A stretch of 21,394 nucleotides of DNA from contig JNEM01013585.1 of assembly GCA_000697335.1 (NCBI GenBank), positions 1 through 21,394 on the forward strand. The letters run 5' to 3'. Origin of the DNA: Conidiobolus incongruus B7586 (taxonomy: Eukaryota > Entomophthoromycota > Entomophthoromycetes > Entomophthorales > Conidiobolaceae). Of this stretch, positions 11,072 through 20,852 are shown one piece after another. Position 1 is the stretch's first letter. Each line of letters begins with the position of its first letter. The position numbers were made by a program, and so were the translations under genes. Below the pieces are notes generated by a model, which was not told the origin of the DNA, searched no databases, and worked only from the letters and a program-made list of their open reading frames with translations.

Positions 11072-13054
11072 GAAAGATATAAGAAATTGATAATAATGAT
11101 AGAAAAAAGGATTGCTCAATAATTTAAAACGTACATGACAGATTGCATACTACTTATTAAGTAAAGATAATATTAAATTGTCCCTGTTTTAATTTAAGTA
11201 AATAAAAATGCATTAAATAGTTTAATTAAGCATGAATTTTGTCAAGTTGAATCAGGTTTAAAAGTAAAATTATTTTTTACATATTTGATAAAAATAAATA
11301 TTATTATAAATGAACTGATTATTTTTAAATATAGAAATAACATTTGTCATCAATATATTGAAGAAAATAACTAATGAATTGAGTTAAATATTTTAGATAA
11401 TCAGAATTCTTATACGAAAAAACTATAAACTGAGTAAACATTAAACTTGAACTTCGTAGATATTAGAATATACCATAATTAATTGATGTAGTAGACTAAG
11501 TGTATTTACAATAGGAGTTATAGTGTGAACTTTAAATGTTATTCACTCATTAAATAGTTACTTTACATTATAATTTTATTTTAAAAATATAATTAATAAT
11601 CAGATATAGCTCACCGGGTAATAATAGGGAAATAATTTATTCCAAAGTTTTTGGGTTAATTTTTTATCCTTTAATTCAATAATCACCTTTTCTTAGTTAT
11701 TTTTACCCTTTTATTATACTTACCAATTCAAACAAAATTTTGTTCTTTTTTCCTTAATTTATACTATACCAAATATTTTATAAACCATTTCATAATCTAA
11801 TTATTCAAGCAACAGCAACTGATATTTTTAAATAGTAAATTATAATGAAACCAATATTTTCAAAATATATATAATGCAGATTTATTATTAGCTGTATTAT
11901 CCGGATCTTTCACAATCTTATAGTTTGAACCACATAATAAAATGGATCCATTCAATTTATAAATCTAGAATTATTAAAATGAAAAATTTCTTAATAGAGA
12001 AATTGAAAATATTATATTTTATTTTATACAACTTTAAATGAATATATTTTGAAAAATTTACAATTATATATTGAATCGTCCCTCAAAAAGTATATTCGAG
12101 GTTAAAAGTTAAATATAATTGAATTAGTTTTTCCACTTAGATAAATTGAATTGAAAATTATACTTGTAAAAATTTCTTAGCTAGATATAGATATTTATTT
12201 AGTATATTTCATTATTTAATCTGGTAACTAACATTTTCAGATCTTAAAATTTAGATTTTGAAATATTCACATTAAATATTTGAGAATATGTAATTATTGA
12301 ATAATCATTAAATATAAATTATATGTATATGATTTAATATGACTATATATGTTTTGAATTAAATATATTGATTGTAAATATTTTTCCAATAATCTTAAGC
12401 CTAGCAAAGTAAAAAACTTGAAATCATCAATCCATTATTACAGTATTAGCTCAAAAATATTTGATATTTAATTCAATTTGTAAAATAAATTTCAAATTTG
12501 GAATTTGGAAAACCAAATCTAAAAAATATAAATATAAGGAAAGAAGTAATCACAAGTTTGTTAAGTGTTCCTAAAATTTTAATCTTAAAATAAATGTTAA
12601 TTATATTCAATCTTCAGACATGATTTCTGTTAATTATCCTATTTATAATATACAATTTTATATATTAAATTTATAATATATCTTTAATTTTCATATTTAT
12701 ATAACCGATATTATGGTTCTCAAAATTTAAACCTGACGCTAATATTTTAGAGTTTACATCATATATCACAACTACAAATATTTAATAGAAAAATGTTATA
12801 AATTTAGGTATTATAAAAATTAATTCCAATATAATTATCAATTGTATCTAAAATAAAATAGTTATTCACATCAAATTTCTCAATTTTGATATGTAATTTT
12901 TTTTATTAAATTTTATTTGTGTATTGAAATTTCAATATTATAAATATAAATATATTAATCAAAATCAAATGATATTCGAAAACTCAATCATAATATAGTT
13001 ATAATAACTATATGGAAATATGCTATATAATGCTTGACTAACTCTTATTACTAT

Positions 13055-13077
13055 TATATATATATATATATATATAT
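13055..13077. repeat. TA dinucleotide run
   Basis: This is an uninterrupted alternating TA tract of about 23 bp, the longest in the window. Shorter runs occur near 13888, 18575 and 18795. Confidence 0.9.
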
Positions 13078-13684
13078 GATCATTACAATTATATTGGGTT
13101 ATTCTCTAATACACAATATTTTTATATATTTAATTGTCAAGCAATTGATTTTTGAATATTTTTTTAATAAATAGATCTGAAATTGAATTATATAATTTTG
13201 AAAAAAAAATAATTAATAATAATTAATAAATAATGTTCAAACATATTATATATTTATATATCATAATAAAATACTTAATAATTCATTTGAGATTATAACA
13301 TTCAAGATATGATTTAATATATAAAATCATTAGATTATTTCTAAGGATTGTGATATTTATTATATATTAAATTATAATATTGCCTTCAGTTTACGATAAT
13401 ACCAATGAAGTTCTAATAGCAATATTTGAATATAATATCGTATATAGCATTAATATTTTATTTATCGAATTTGAAATTGCCATTATCAAGGATATTTAAT
13501 TTGAGCTTTGAACTCTTACATATAGTGAAGTTCTGAATACAATTTTCAAAATAACAAGCATTGATATACGTATATCGGTATAGTACAACCGAAATAATAC
13601 TTGATTTAAAATATTAATTATATATAAAGAAATCTATTTGGAATTTTCAATCTGATATACTGTTTGAATCATCAAAATTGTGAG

Positions 13685-13729
13685 CGCATTCTTAAATAAA
13701 TATATGTAAAAATTCATATTAAGAAGGCG
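13685..13729. repeat. Stem-loop with GC-containing base
   Basis: CGCATTCTTAA at 13685-13695 pairs with TTAAGAAGGCG at 13719-13729 with one mismatch in 11. Within the loop, ATATG and CATAT can form a further 5-bp stem. The CGC/GCG closing pairs are rare in this desert. No promoter or known small-RNA motif was recognised, so its nature is open. Confidence 0.4.
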
Positions 13730-14233
13730 TGAAGTATCAAATATTGAAATTGTTATGGATTTATAATACTTGATTGTAGTGTAATTGGGATTTAATGGTT
13801 TACACCTCTTGCTATTAAACTTAAAAATGAATAAAATAATTTTTTACTAGATAATTTGTAGAAATTGTTTACAGTATATCTTTAATATATATATATATAT
13901 GTTTAGTTGATTTTAAAAATTGCTTTATATGAGTGAATGACTCTCAATTAGTTTTGAAAGTTTAAAATTTTTACAATATTAAAATAATTCTTATTCAAAA
14001 CAATTATGAAATTAGTGTGAAAATTATATCATCTTAAAAGGTTAGATTATCTTTAGTAATGTAGTATAATAAAGTATCCATTTGAAGGACAGGTGCGATA
14101 TTTCAATTATTAATTATATAAGTAATATGATATATTGATAAATGAGCCATTAAAACGAACCTTAGTTTAATTGAGTATTTTATGATAGTTAATTTTTTTA
14201 TTAAATTAATTGAAAAATATTGGGGAAAGCGTA

Positions 14234-14455
14234 TTATTGTTTTTGAGTTTTGTTAAATTCCCTGAATAAGTGAGAGCATTGACCGAAAGCTTGACCTAAA
14301 CCAACTCCAGTGAATAAAAAGACGGGGGCTGAACGTCCTCTGAAGATAGTGAAAGAAATGAGAGCACTAACACCAAATCCTACAGATGTTCCAATGGCGA
14401 GTTCAGTTAAGCAGGGATCCCATTTGGCTGAAATAATAGGTTTAGATTCAGACAT
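14234..14455 (-). CDS. MIC10: MICOS complex subunit Mic10
   Basis: A single exon encodes 73 aa. Mic10 is the small inner-membrane core subunit of MICOS. It oligomerises and bends the membrane at crista junctions. The N-terminus MSES and the KWD motif (residues 11-13) match the family, as in human MSESELGRKWD. A first membrane hairpin arm (about 19-38) carries the glycine pattern GTSVGFG (22-28). A short basic turn RGR (39-41) stands where relatives have KRR. The second arm (about 44-62) contains GVGLGQAFGQC with glycines 50, 52 and 54, the oligomerisation motif. Length fits the family (about 75-100 aa). The start is the only in-frame ATG before the KWD motif, 15 bp downstream of the orphan frame on the same strand. 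Its promoter must lie in or beyond the GC-rich orphan block. The family call is firm although the protein is small. Confidence 0.9.
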   Translation of the reverse strand: MSESKPIISAKWDPCLTELAIGTSVGFGVSALISFTIFRGRSAPVFLFTGVGLGQAFGQCSHLFREFNKTQKQ

Positions 14456-14470
14456 TGTGTTTTAATTGTT

Positions 14471-15334
14471 TTATGAGTTTATTAATTTTAAATTTATTGT
14501 ACTTGTACTAGGAACTGGACGCCACGATGGGTTACATTCCCATTCAGTGTGCCAGATGTATCCTGCGTCTCTAGTTTGGCGATGGCGCCCTTTGTCGTCT
14601 TGACTAAACAGCTTGATGCGCAAGTCAACCCTCTCTAAATCACACTCACCAGCCAGCCAATGGAGACCAATAGATCCATTGACAGCTTCCGGGGTGTTGA
14701 CCAGTGACTCGCGTGCGCATTCTTCAATGTTGAATTCTGTTTCATTTGTGTGTAGCAATTACATGAACCCCCCTGCCACAAAAACCGAGTCAGCGTCTCC
14801 ATGTAGGCGGCCGAAACCAGGATTGTAACCGATATGTTTATCCTCCAAGTCCCACACTAGTTGACTAAGTATCCAGTGGACTCTGCTGGGTAGTAGTGAG
14901 TGTCGCTTCGTTAATCGAGTGTCCTTTCGAAGCACCAGCAGGTACTTGCTCTCTTGTCCTTCGTAGCAACTATGTGTGAGCGCTGATCGTTTCAGATTAT
15001 GGCAGCCAAAACAGCTATTAGCACCCAAGAAACACGCCAATTCACAATCAGACCAGCCTCTCCAGATCACATATTTGTGAGTGTGAACATAGTTCCTGCG
15101 TAGTTCATGCGCTTGTTCGGGGTCTAAGTACTCCTCTGTGGTGGTCGCCTTTACAACTGCCCAAACCAACAACCACAACAGATTGAGGATATCACAAAGT
15201 ACACGTACACAAGTTAGCATGTGCACTTTTGTTCCGGATAAATGATTTATTAGGTAGTAAAGTGTACTAATCACACTGTTCAATAGCCATAGTATACGGA
15301 CTATTTTTAAATTCGCTTTTAAGTTTGACATCAT
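14471..15334 (-). pseudogene. GC-rich orphan gene of unknown origin, apparently interrupted about once
   Basis: The minus strand carries long open reading through most of this block. The frame appears interrupted about once, so it is either a decayed gene or one with processing I cannot see. I do not recognise the family. The amino-terminal part begins at ATG 15334 and has two hydrophobic segments, about residues 11-29 and 42-62, suggesting a membrane protein. A cysteine cluster follows at about residues 99-114, with a spacing that might bind metal or form disulfides. The remainder is mixed and charged with many Trp and Cys, unlike low-complexity host filler. By eye the block has 45-50% GC, full use of C/G at third codon positions and many CpG, unlike its flanks and unlike MIC10 or SKN7. 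It stops sharply near 14505 and 15350. Horizontal transfer or insertion of a mobile element is plausible; no terminal repeats were found. Whether it is still expressed is unknown. Confidence 0.45.
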
Positions 15335-15349
15335 ATTGTAGGCCCTTAG

Positions 15350-16250
15350 TCGAACGTCCTATATATATGAAATCTGATATTTAAAATCACAATTGATATT
15401 TGTTTGTTTTTAGAGTTTGTTAATTAATAGATATTGATACTCCTTGTACCAATATCCGTCGAGTTTTTTGTTGTTATTTATTGTTAGAGAATGACATCAT
15501 TTATTTATTTACATCAATTGATAAATTAGTTATGGGACAATGTTTTGAATGTTAATATCTAAAATTCTATTCAAAATTAAATACTACACTAATTTAAATG
15601 CATCCCCATTATCTAATAAAACAAGTCCATATATTCTTTAAAATAAAATTGATATAATAATATTATCTAAAGATGCAATATTGTAATTAATAAAATTATA
15701 ATTATTTGTAAAATATTGATATTACCTCGAATACTGAAATTATATATTATTTTTATATACCATTATTTTGAATATCTAAACGTTTGATAAATATATGATC
15801 AAAAGTTGAAAATGTAAAAAATCAGATCAAATAGTTAGCAATTGAGCCAGGAGAATATTTAGATAAGTTAAGAATTAGACTGAGAATATAGTATGAAAAT
15901 ATGATTGGAAATATATTGATATTATTAAAATGAATAGGACATTGATCGAAAAGAAGGTCCAAAAAAGATAAAATTCGAAATAATGATGCAAGTAATATAG
16001 ATATGAATAGCATGTTAAAATATAAAAGAACAAAGAGTCATAAAAATAAGTGGTATTGAAGAATAAAATGATAAAATAAATACTGTAAAAATATACCTAA
16101 ATTAGATAAAAATATTAGTATTTAATAATTTTATAAAACATATCAACTAGAGCCATCAACCATGAAGCCGTAGCGGGTAAGGATAATAAGTGGGGTATCT
16201 AAACATATTTTGAACAAATTTATTCTCGAAGAAAAAATACAAGAGAATAC
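15350..16250. other. AT-rich spacer between orphan block and RPS8
   Basis: The stretch is mostly A/T-rich with no supported gene. A hydrophobic minus-strand frame of 63 codons at 16013-15822 has the composition expected by chance from an A-rich opposite strand. A GC-richer patch of about 55 bp at 16145-16200 stands out and carries splice-like words; see findings. The RPS8 3' untranslated region and polyadenylation site must lie at the upper end. Confidence 0.5.
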
Positions 16251-17200
16251 TTATTTCTTGGACTTGATCTTTCTGAGGTAGAATTCAAGTTCATCACCTT
16301 CTAAGATGTAACCATCAACACGACCGCTTTGACCGGGGCGGGAAGAGATAGCGGCTAAAAATAATAATATTAATAAATAATAATAAAAATAAAGAGAGTT
16401 ATAAAAGTTTACCATAGAGACGACCGGCAGCGAATTGGTCTTCGAGGTTTTGGGCAATAGTGGCGGATTCACGGCGGGCAGTCAACTTCTTGACAACACG
16501 GGCGGAACCTTCGATGGGCTTTTGTTCTTCGACAACAGGTTCTTCACCCTTGCGAGCCTTCTTGGTGGCAAGAGTCTTGCAGTAGTGGTTTTCGTACCAT
16601 TGACGGAAAGGAGTAGCATCAATTTGGATGATAGCACCCTTGACAAGAGTGTTGGTACGGACTAATTCGTTGTTGGAGGCGTTATAAACGACAGCAACGA
16701 TACGAGTCTTACGGGAGATAGCTTCGGAACCCCAGGAGAAGTTACCAGTATCTAAACGTAAAGCACGGTGCTTGAGGTTACCACCACGAACACGGACAGT
16801 GTGAATACGCTTGGCGCCTAATTTGGTGTTGGCGGGCTGACGTCCCAACTCAAATTTACGCTTCATGCGGTACTGGGACTTGCGAGCACCAGTGTGGGAG
16901 CGCTTGTGGAGAGAATCACGGCTGATACCTAAGAATTAGTAGCATTTACGTTAGTCAATCTGTTTCGGAAAGGATATTTTTAGCATAGTTTCATCACTAT
17001 CGAGGCCTCAAATCAATATCATTTATCATTATGTTCATTTCGGTTGAGATCATTAATTAATTTAGTTTTTTTTTCGTTTATACATCAGATTTGTATATGC
17101 TCAGTAGTATTCATTTGATTTTAATATTTTTAATGTGATTAGTGATGATGATTTTGTGATGGATGCCACGATATGTTTGAATGGGTATACACTTACCCAT
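16251..17200 (-). CDS. RPS8: 40S ribosomal protein S8 (eS8), three exons
   Basis: Proposed exons are 17200-17197, 16928-16413 and 16354-16251, giving 207 aa. Exon 1 holds only ATGG, that is Met plus the first base of codon 2. Intron 1 (268 bp) starts GTAAGT and ends with a TACTAAT branch site before the AG. Intron 2 is 58 bp. eS8 is a structural protein of the small ribosomal subunit needed for 18S rRNA maturation. Family landmarks are [37 protein letters not shown], the run [30 protein letters not shown] and the C-terminal [27 protein letters not shown]. Codons are strongly biased toward C/G-ending forms, as expected of a highly expressed gene in an otherwise AT-rich genome. A start codon split off by a long first intron is typical of fungal ribosomal-protein genes. 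Length matches yeast (200 aa) apart from small loop differences. Certain. Confidence 0.97.
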
Positions 17201-17345
17201 GTTGTAGTAAGTCTGTTCTTACAGATAGAAAAAGGAAGGAAACATTTGGCGCACTTTTCCAATACCTTAATTTTCCTTTTTTAGTTTTTCCTCCCAGCCT
17301 CCCAGAATTTCCAACTCCCAAAATTTTGATTTTTTCAGTTAAATT
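17201..17345 (-). promoter_or_regulatory. RPS8 promoter and pyrimidine-rich leader
   Basis: Directly upstream of the RPS8 ATG, the minus strand shows a pyrimidine tract (complement of 17223-17242, TTTCCTTCC-type) of the kind found at ribosomal-protein transcription starts. It is followed towards the ATG by a small hairpin (TCTGT/ACAGA, complement of 17213-17226). Further upstream is a cluster of GGGAG words whose plus-strand copies CTCCCA lie at 17291, 17299 and 17315, in register with an 8-bp period. The block is clearly less AT-rich than the desert beyond 17345. The role is inferred from position and motif style; no known factor site was matched. Confidence 0.5.
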
Positions 17346-19415
17346 CAGCTAATTTTAATGATTTCATAATTTTCTTTATTTATATATTGTACTATTATAT
17401 AAAAATTAGTATTTTAATCTTATTCATTCTCTATAATTTTATGTTCAAATTCTGTGATATTAATATTTGTATTAGACATATTTATGTAATAAACTTCTCG
17501 AAATATTCGAATTAATATCAATAAAATATTTCATTTTACACCAATATTATTTCAATCTGATTAAATCAATTTATATAATATCAGCACTATATTAATATAT
17601 ATTAAATATTGAGATTAATGGCTATTAAACAAATCATCTGTTAAATCATATTAGCTAATTATATTTTTGTTATTATATATAAACTATTTTATATGATTAT
17701 AATATGATTTATACTAATTATTTTGGCTTTATATCTTGATTTGATTTATATTATTTTATTATCCATATCAAAATCAAATAAAATATTATCATTGGTGAAG
17801 TTTTGAATAATGCTTACATATGATATTAAACTTTAGATATAGTATAATGACCACATATTACATTATTCAAAGTGTATATATAATACGATAGCATTAACAT
17901 ATTTTTACTAATTTGAATGTTATTTAATCAACATTAAATAATAAATTTTAATTTTTTTATTCAAATAATGTAATAATTTCATAAATAATATTTCTTTTTA
18001 TAATTCCATCACTTTAAATTAACATTTTGATTAATTATTTTCAAATTAAATAATAAGAATAATATAGCCCACTTTAAATAAATAATCAGATATTAAATAT
18101 ATGATTAATTTTGAAATTAAATTAAAAATCAATAAATAAAATTTTGATTATAATAAAAAAGTAATAACAAATAGGAGAACTAATTAAAAATTTGAAGAAT
18201 TTCGTTAAAATATAATATTAAACATTTCTCAAAAATACATATTAGAACATATTAATATTATATTGAATATATATATTTGTTTTGAATTTTAATGATATAT
18301 CTAATATTTTGTCAATAAATTTCCGTAATCCATCTATTTGAAATCAATATTATCCACGAATGTTTTTATTATTTTAATGACAAATAAAATTTAATTAATT
18401 ATAAACAAATATTATATGTTTAAAAAATTATTCTCAAAATCGATTATCAAAATCACATTATATTATTTATTTAAAATAGTCAAAACAACTATCAGTAAGA
18501 ATATTTATAAAAATTAAATCTTTAAAAAAGTATATAATTTATAATTGAAATTATAAAATATAATATTAAATTTATATATATATATATTATATTAATCATA
18601 ATTAATGTATAGTTCATTTTGTTGGAACAGACTCATAAGTTTGATATTGCGCCGAAAATATTAAATGATTGCTGAATCTATATTGATGATACATTAAGGG
18701 TATGTATTTCTCATTTAATTGTAGTGAATATACGAACTTAAAGAATATTAATATAAGTATTGGTAGATAGGACAATTTTTAAACTTTTATTACTATATAT
18801 ATATATATTTCTTTTTAGTTGCAATAAAATTTAATTTATTGGGTCAATAATAGTTGCGGAAAAAACTGATTTCATAAATAATAAACAATAGTTAGTGTAT
18901 TTAGTTGAAAGAACATATATTAACTATAAATTCGATTTAAATATTAATATAATATTAACACTGATTAGCTGATTTCTATATAAATAACATCATTTGTAAT
19001 TTTTTATTCCAAATTGTTGATTAATATGATTATTTTTGTTGATATTATATAAATAAAATTTAAAAATAATAATGTTACTATTGATAATTATTATATAAGG
19101 ATACAAAGATATAAATATATAATTTATTTTGTTAAATAAATCTAATAAATACGATAATTTGTGTTGATAATAATGTTTAATCTCGGAGCTACTAATTCAA
19201 TACTAATTGTTAAATAACTCAAGATTCAAACTCGGAGCAACTGATTCAGCTATCGTTTCTATGAGATCACGATCCCATAATAATTTTAGCACAATCTACT
19301 AAGCATATATTTTCATATCTTCAGAGGATATTTATCTATACATTATTCAAACTTCCATTGTAATTAATTAATATTTACTTATTAACATCAATAATATATC
19401 AATAGAATATCCAAA
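17346..19415. other. AT-rich divergent spacer, RPS8 to the 19416 gene
   Basis: This 2-kb stretch separates divergently transcribed genes and must contain the promoter of the rightward one. No coding frame is supported. A/T tracts and short TA runs dominate. The only distinct structure is the pair of CTCGGAGC direct repeats at 19182-19248, in the last 250 bp before the rightward gene. Confidence 0.55.
19182..19248. repeat. Imperfect direct repeat, 18 bp
   Basis: CTCGGAGCTACTAATTCA at 19182-19199 recurs as CTCGGAGCAACTGATTCA at 19231-19248, 16 of 18 bases identical, copies 49 bp apart. It lies about 170-235 bp upstream of the ATG at 19416 and is unusually GC-containing for the spacer. It could be a paired binding site in that gene's promoter, or a fragment of a local tandem duplication whose flanks have diverged. 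Confidence 0.5.
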
Positions 19416-20314
19416 ATGATTATGAGATGTGTACCAAGTAAGAGATTCTTTCATGGTTATTGTGACCTTTTCTAATTTGGTATTTAGAACGACATCCTAT
19501 TAGTAATTTGGTTTATATCAATAGATACAAGTCCATAACAATACCATCAAGTTTTGGAAATAGTATCACATACCATCCTACACACCCACACTGCAGGACA
19601 TTCATTGTCCCATCAAATGAATTTGACCGACTGAAGCGTCGATTCTTGATAGGTACAGGTCTTACACTCACATCACTGTGGTTTTATCCTGGTCCCACCC
19701 TTTGTGTGATATTTGGAGGGATGGCATATGGAACTTATCTACTCATCTCCAGAATCGGACAAATTATCAGTCCTTTTGAAAACTCTCATCTTACAAGCAG
19801 ATTTCCAATGCGAGCTATGAGAGGTTTCCCATTCCAAAGCGGTCCCAATCCCAATTTATTTGAAACTCTTTTCAACGATTTCACCAGAAATGCCCATACC
19901 AGTTCAAAAGCCATTAAAAGAACAAAACATATGGCTATTGATTTGATTAATCGACATATTGAACTCAATACAAGTGCTGGTAGGAGGTTGAGTGATATCA
20001 TTGGTAGATACTATTCGTTATCTTCTCAAGAATTTGGACCTGTTAATTCTACAATACAGACCGTAATCAATGGCCAAGTCACATACAGTATCGGGTTTGA
20101 ATTACTGACCAGTCAGTATGGTCGATATACTGTCCAAGTTGAAGCATATCCAGTTCATGGATCTAGAGGTCATCATCTCGAAATTGAAAAGGTGTTGATT
20201 ATTGATAGAAGTCGAGATCACCAAGTAATTACCGAGCTATACCCCGTTGAATTCACTAATTTTCGATCTTGGAGGAGATCACCTGAAGCTGAATACAGAG
20301 AAATTAGATTTTAA
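19416..20314 (+). CDS. Probable mitochondrial inner-membrane protein, unassigned family, two exons
   Basis: Proposed exons are 19416-19437 and 19488-20314, with a 50-bp intron (GTAAGA donor, CTAAT branch, TTTAG acceptor), giving 282 aa. Without the intron the long frame has no nearby ATG; splicing supplies one and keeps phase. The second Met (residue 3) could also serve. The amino-terminal 50 residues are rich in Arg, Lys, Ser and Thr with almost no acids, as in a mitochondrial presequence. A hydrophobic segment at about residues 60-94 is long enough for one or two membrane passes. Residues 115-180 are basic and probably helical. The last 100 residues look like a compact beta-rich domain that begins with GPVNSTIQTVINGQVTYSIGF. 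That arrangement (presequence, anchor, beta domain) recalls Tim21- or Coa1-like proteins, but I see no diagnostic motif and do not assign it. It stands alone, with AATAAA at 20332. Confidence 0.75.
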
Positions 20315-20852
20315 TAATCTGTAAAGATACCAATAAACTAATAATTAATTGTTCCTATATTTTCTATCTGTTAATGTGTTTGTTTATTGATCTGTTTTTG
20401 AATTTTTAGCCAACATTGATTACATTAATACTGAAAAATATATTCTAATATTTAAATGCTTTAAATTTACACCATATCAAATTCATCGATATATAATTGT
20501 AAAGTGATAAAGTAATTTAAATTAAAATCTAAATTAATTTTTTTGATTATATTGTAGATATATAGATATAAAATAACTTTTGAAAAGTAATTTTATTAAT
20601 AATATTAATTTATAAAAACAATTTTCAATTTCATTCCAAAATATTAGTAAATGTTCAAAACTTAAATAACTAATGATCCCATAATAGAATTAACAACATA
20701 CCTCAGACATATATTATGATGTCATCAATCCATCATTATTTATTTAAAAGGTTTTTATCACAGAACCATTACCCAGTAGTAATTACTATCTTTAAATAAG
20801 TAATAACTTCATCTCTAGTTAGAGCATAATCAGAACTCATCTTACTACAACA
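20315..20852. other. Spacer before the LINE-like gene
   Basis: AT-rich DNA without a supported gene. From about 20760 the composition shifts to less AT-rich and contains the palindrome AGTAATTACT (20777-20786) and a pyrimidine-rich run just before the ATG at 20853. This last stretch may be the 5' leader of the element whose first frame starts there; no target-site duplication can be judged because the right end lies outside the window. Confidence 0.4.
20332..20337 (+). terminator. Polyadenylation signal AATAAA of the 19416 gene
   Basis: The hexamer lies 18 bp after the stop codon, followed by A/T- and T-rich sequence. Position is suitable, though the word is common in this DNA. Confidence 0.4.

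Larger units (their letters stand above)
10016..14233. other. 4.2-kb AT-rich gene-free stretch
   Basis: No coding frame can be supported. A less AT-rich patch at about 10020-10165 includes CCTCCTCCTCAGGG and may be promoter for SKN7. Pyrimidine-rich DNA at about 11645-11760 includes, on the minus strand, a donor-like GGTAAGTAT near 11720, but I find no exon to go with it. Inverted repeats at 11005-11071 and 13685-13729, a TA run at 13055-13077 and a 14-bp palindrome (GATATACGTATATC, 13563-13576) are the only distinct structures seen. Confidence 0.55.

Noticed and set aside
11715-11725. Donor-like GGTAAGTAT on the minus strand
   Set aside because: No exon with coding content adjoins it; reported only in the description of the desert.
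13563-13576. Perfect palindrome GATATACGTATATC
   Set aside because: Alternating purine/pyrimidine A/T-rich palindromes of this size are expected by chance in several kilobases of this composition.
14613-14828. Plus-strand frame through the orphan block
   Set aside because: Short, no recognised motif, opposite to the longer minus-strand frame; the block's GC content naturally lengthens chance frames.
15822-16013. Hydrophobic 63-codon minus-strand frame
   Set aside because: Composition is what an A-rich opposite strand gives by chance; no conserved motif, and overlapping frames look equally protein-like.
16929-17195. Box-C-like GTGATGA on the minus strand in RPS8 intron 1 (complement of 16991-16997), suggesting an intronic C/D snoRNA as in animal RPS8 genes
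   Set aside because: No CTGA box D follows before the branch site, only about 60 nt remain to the acceptor, and no terminal stem is convincing.
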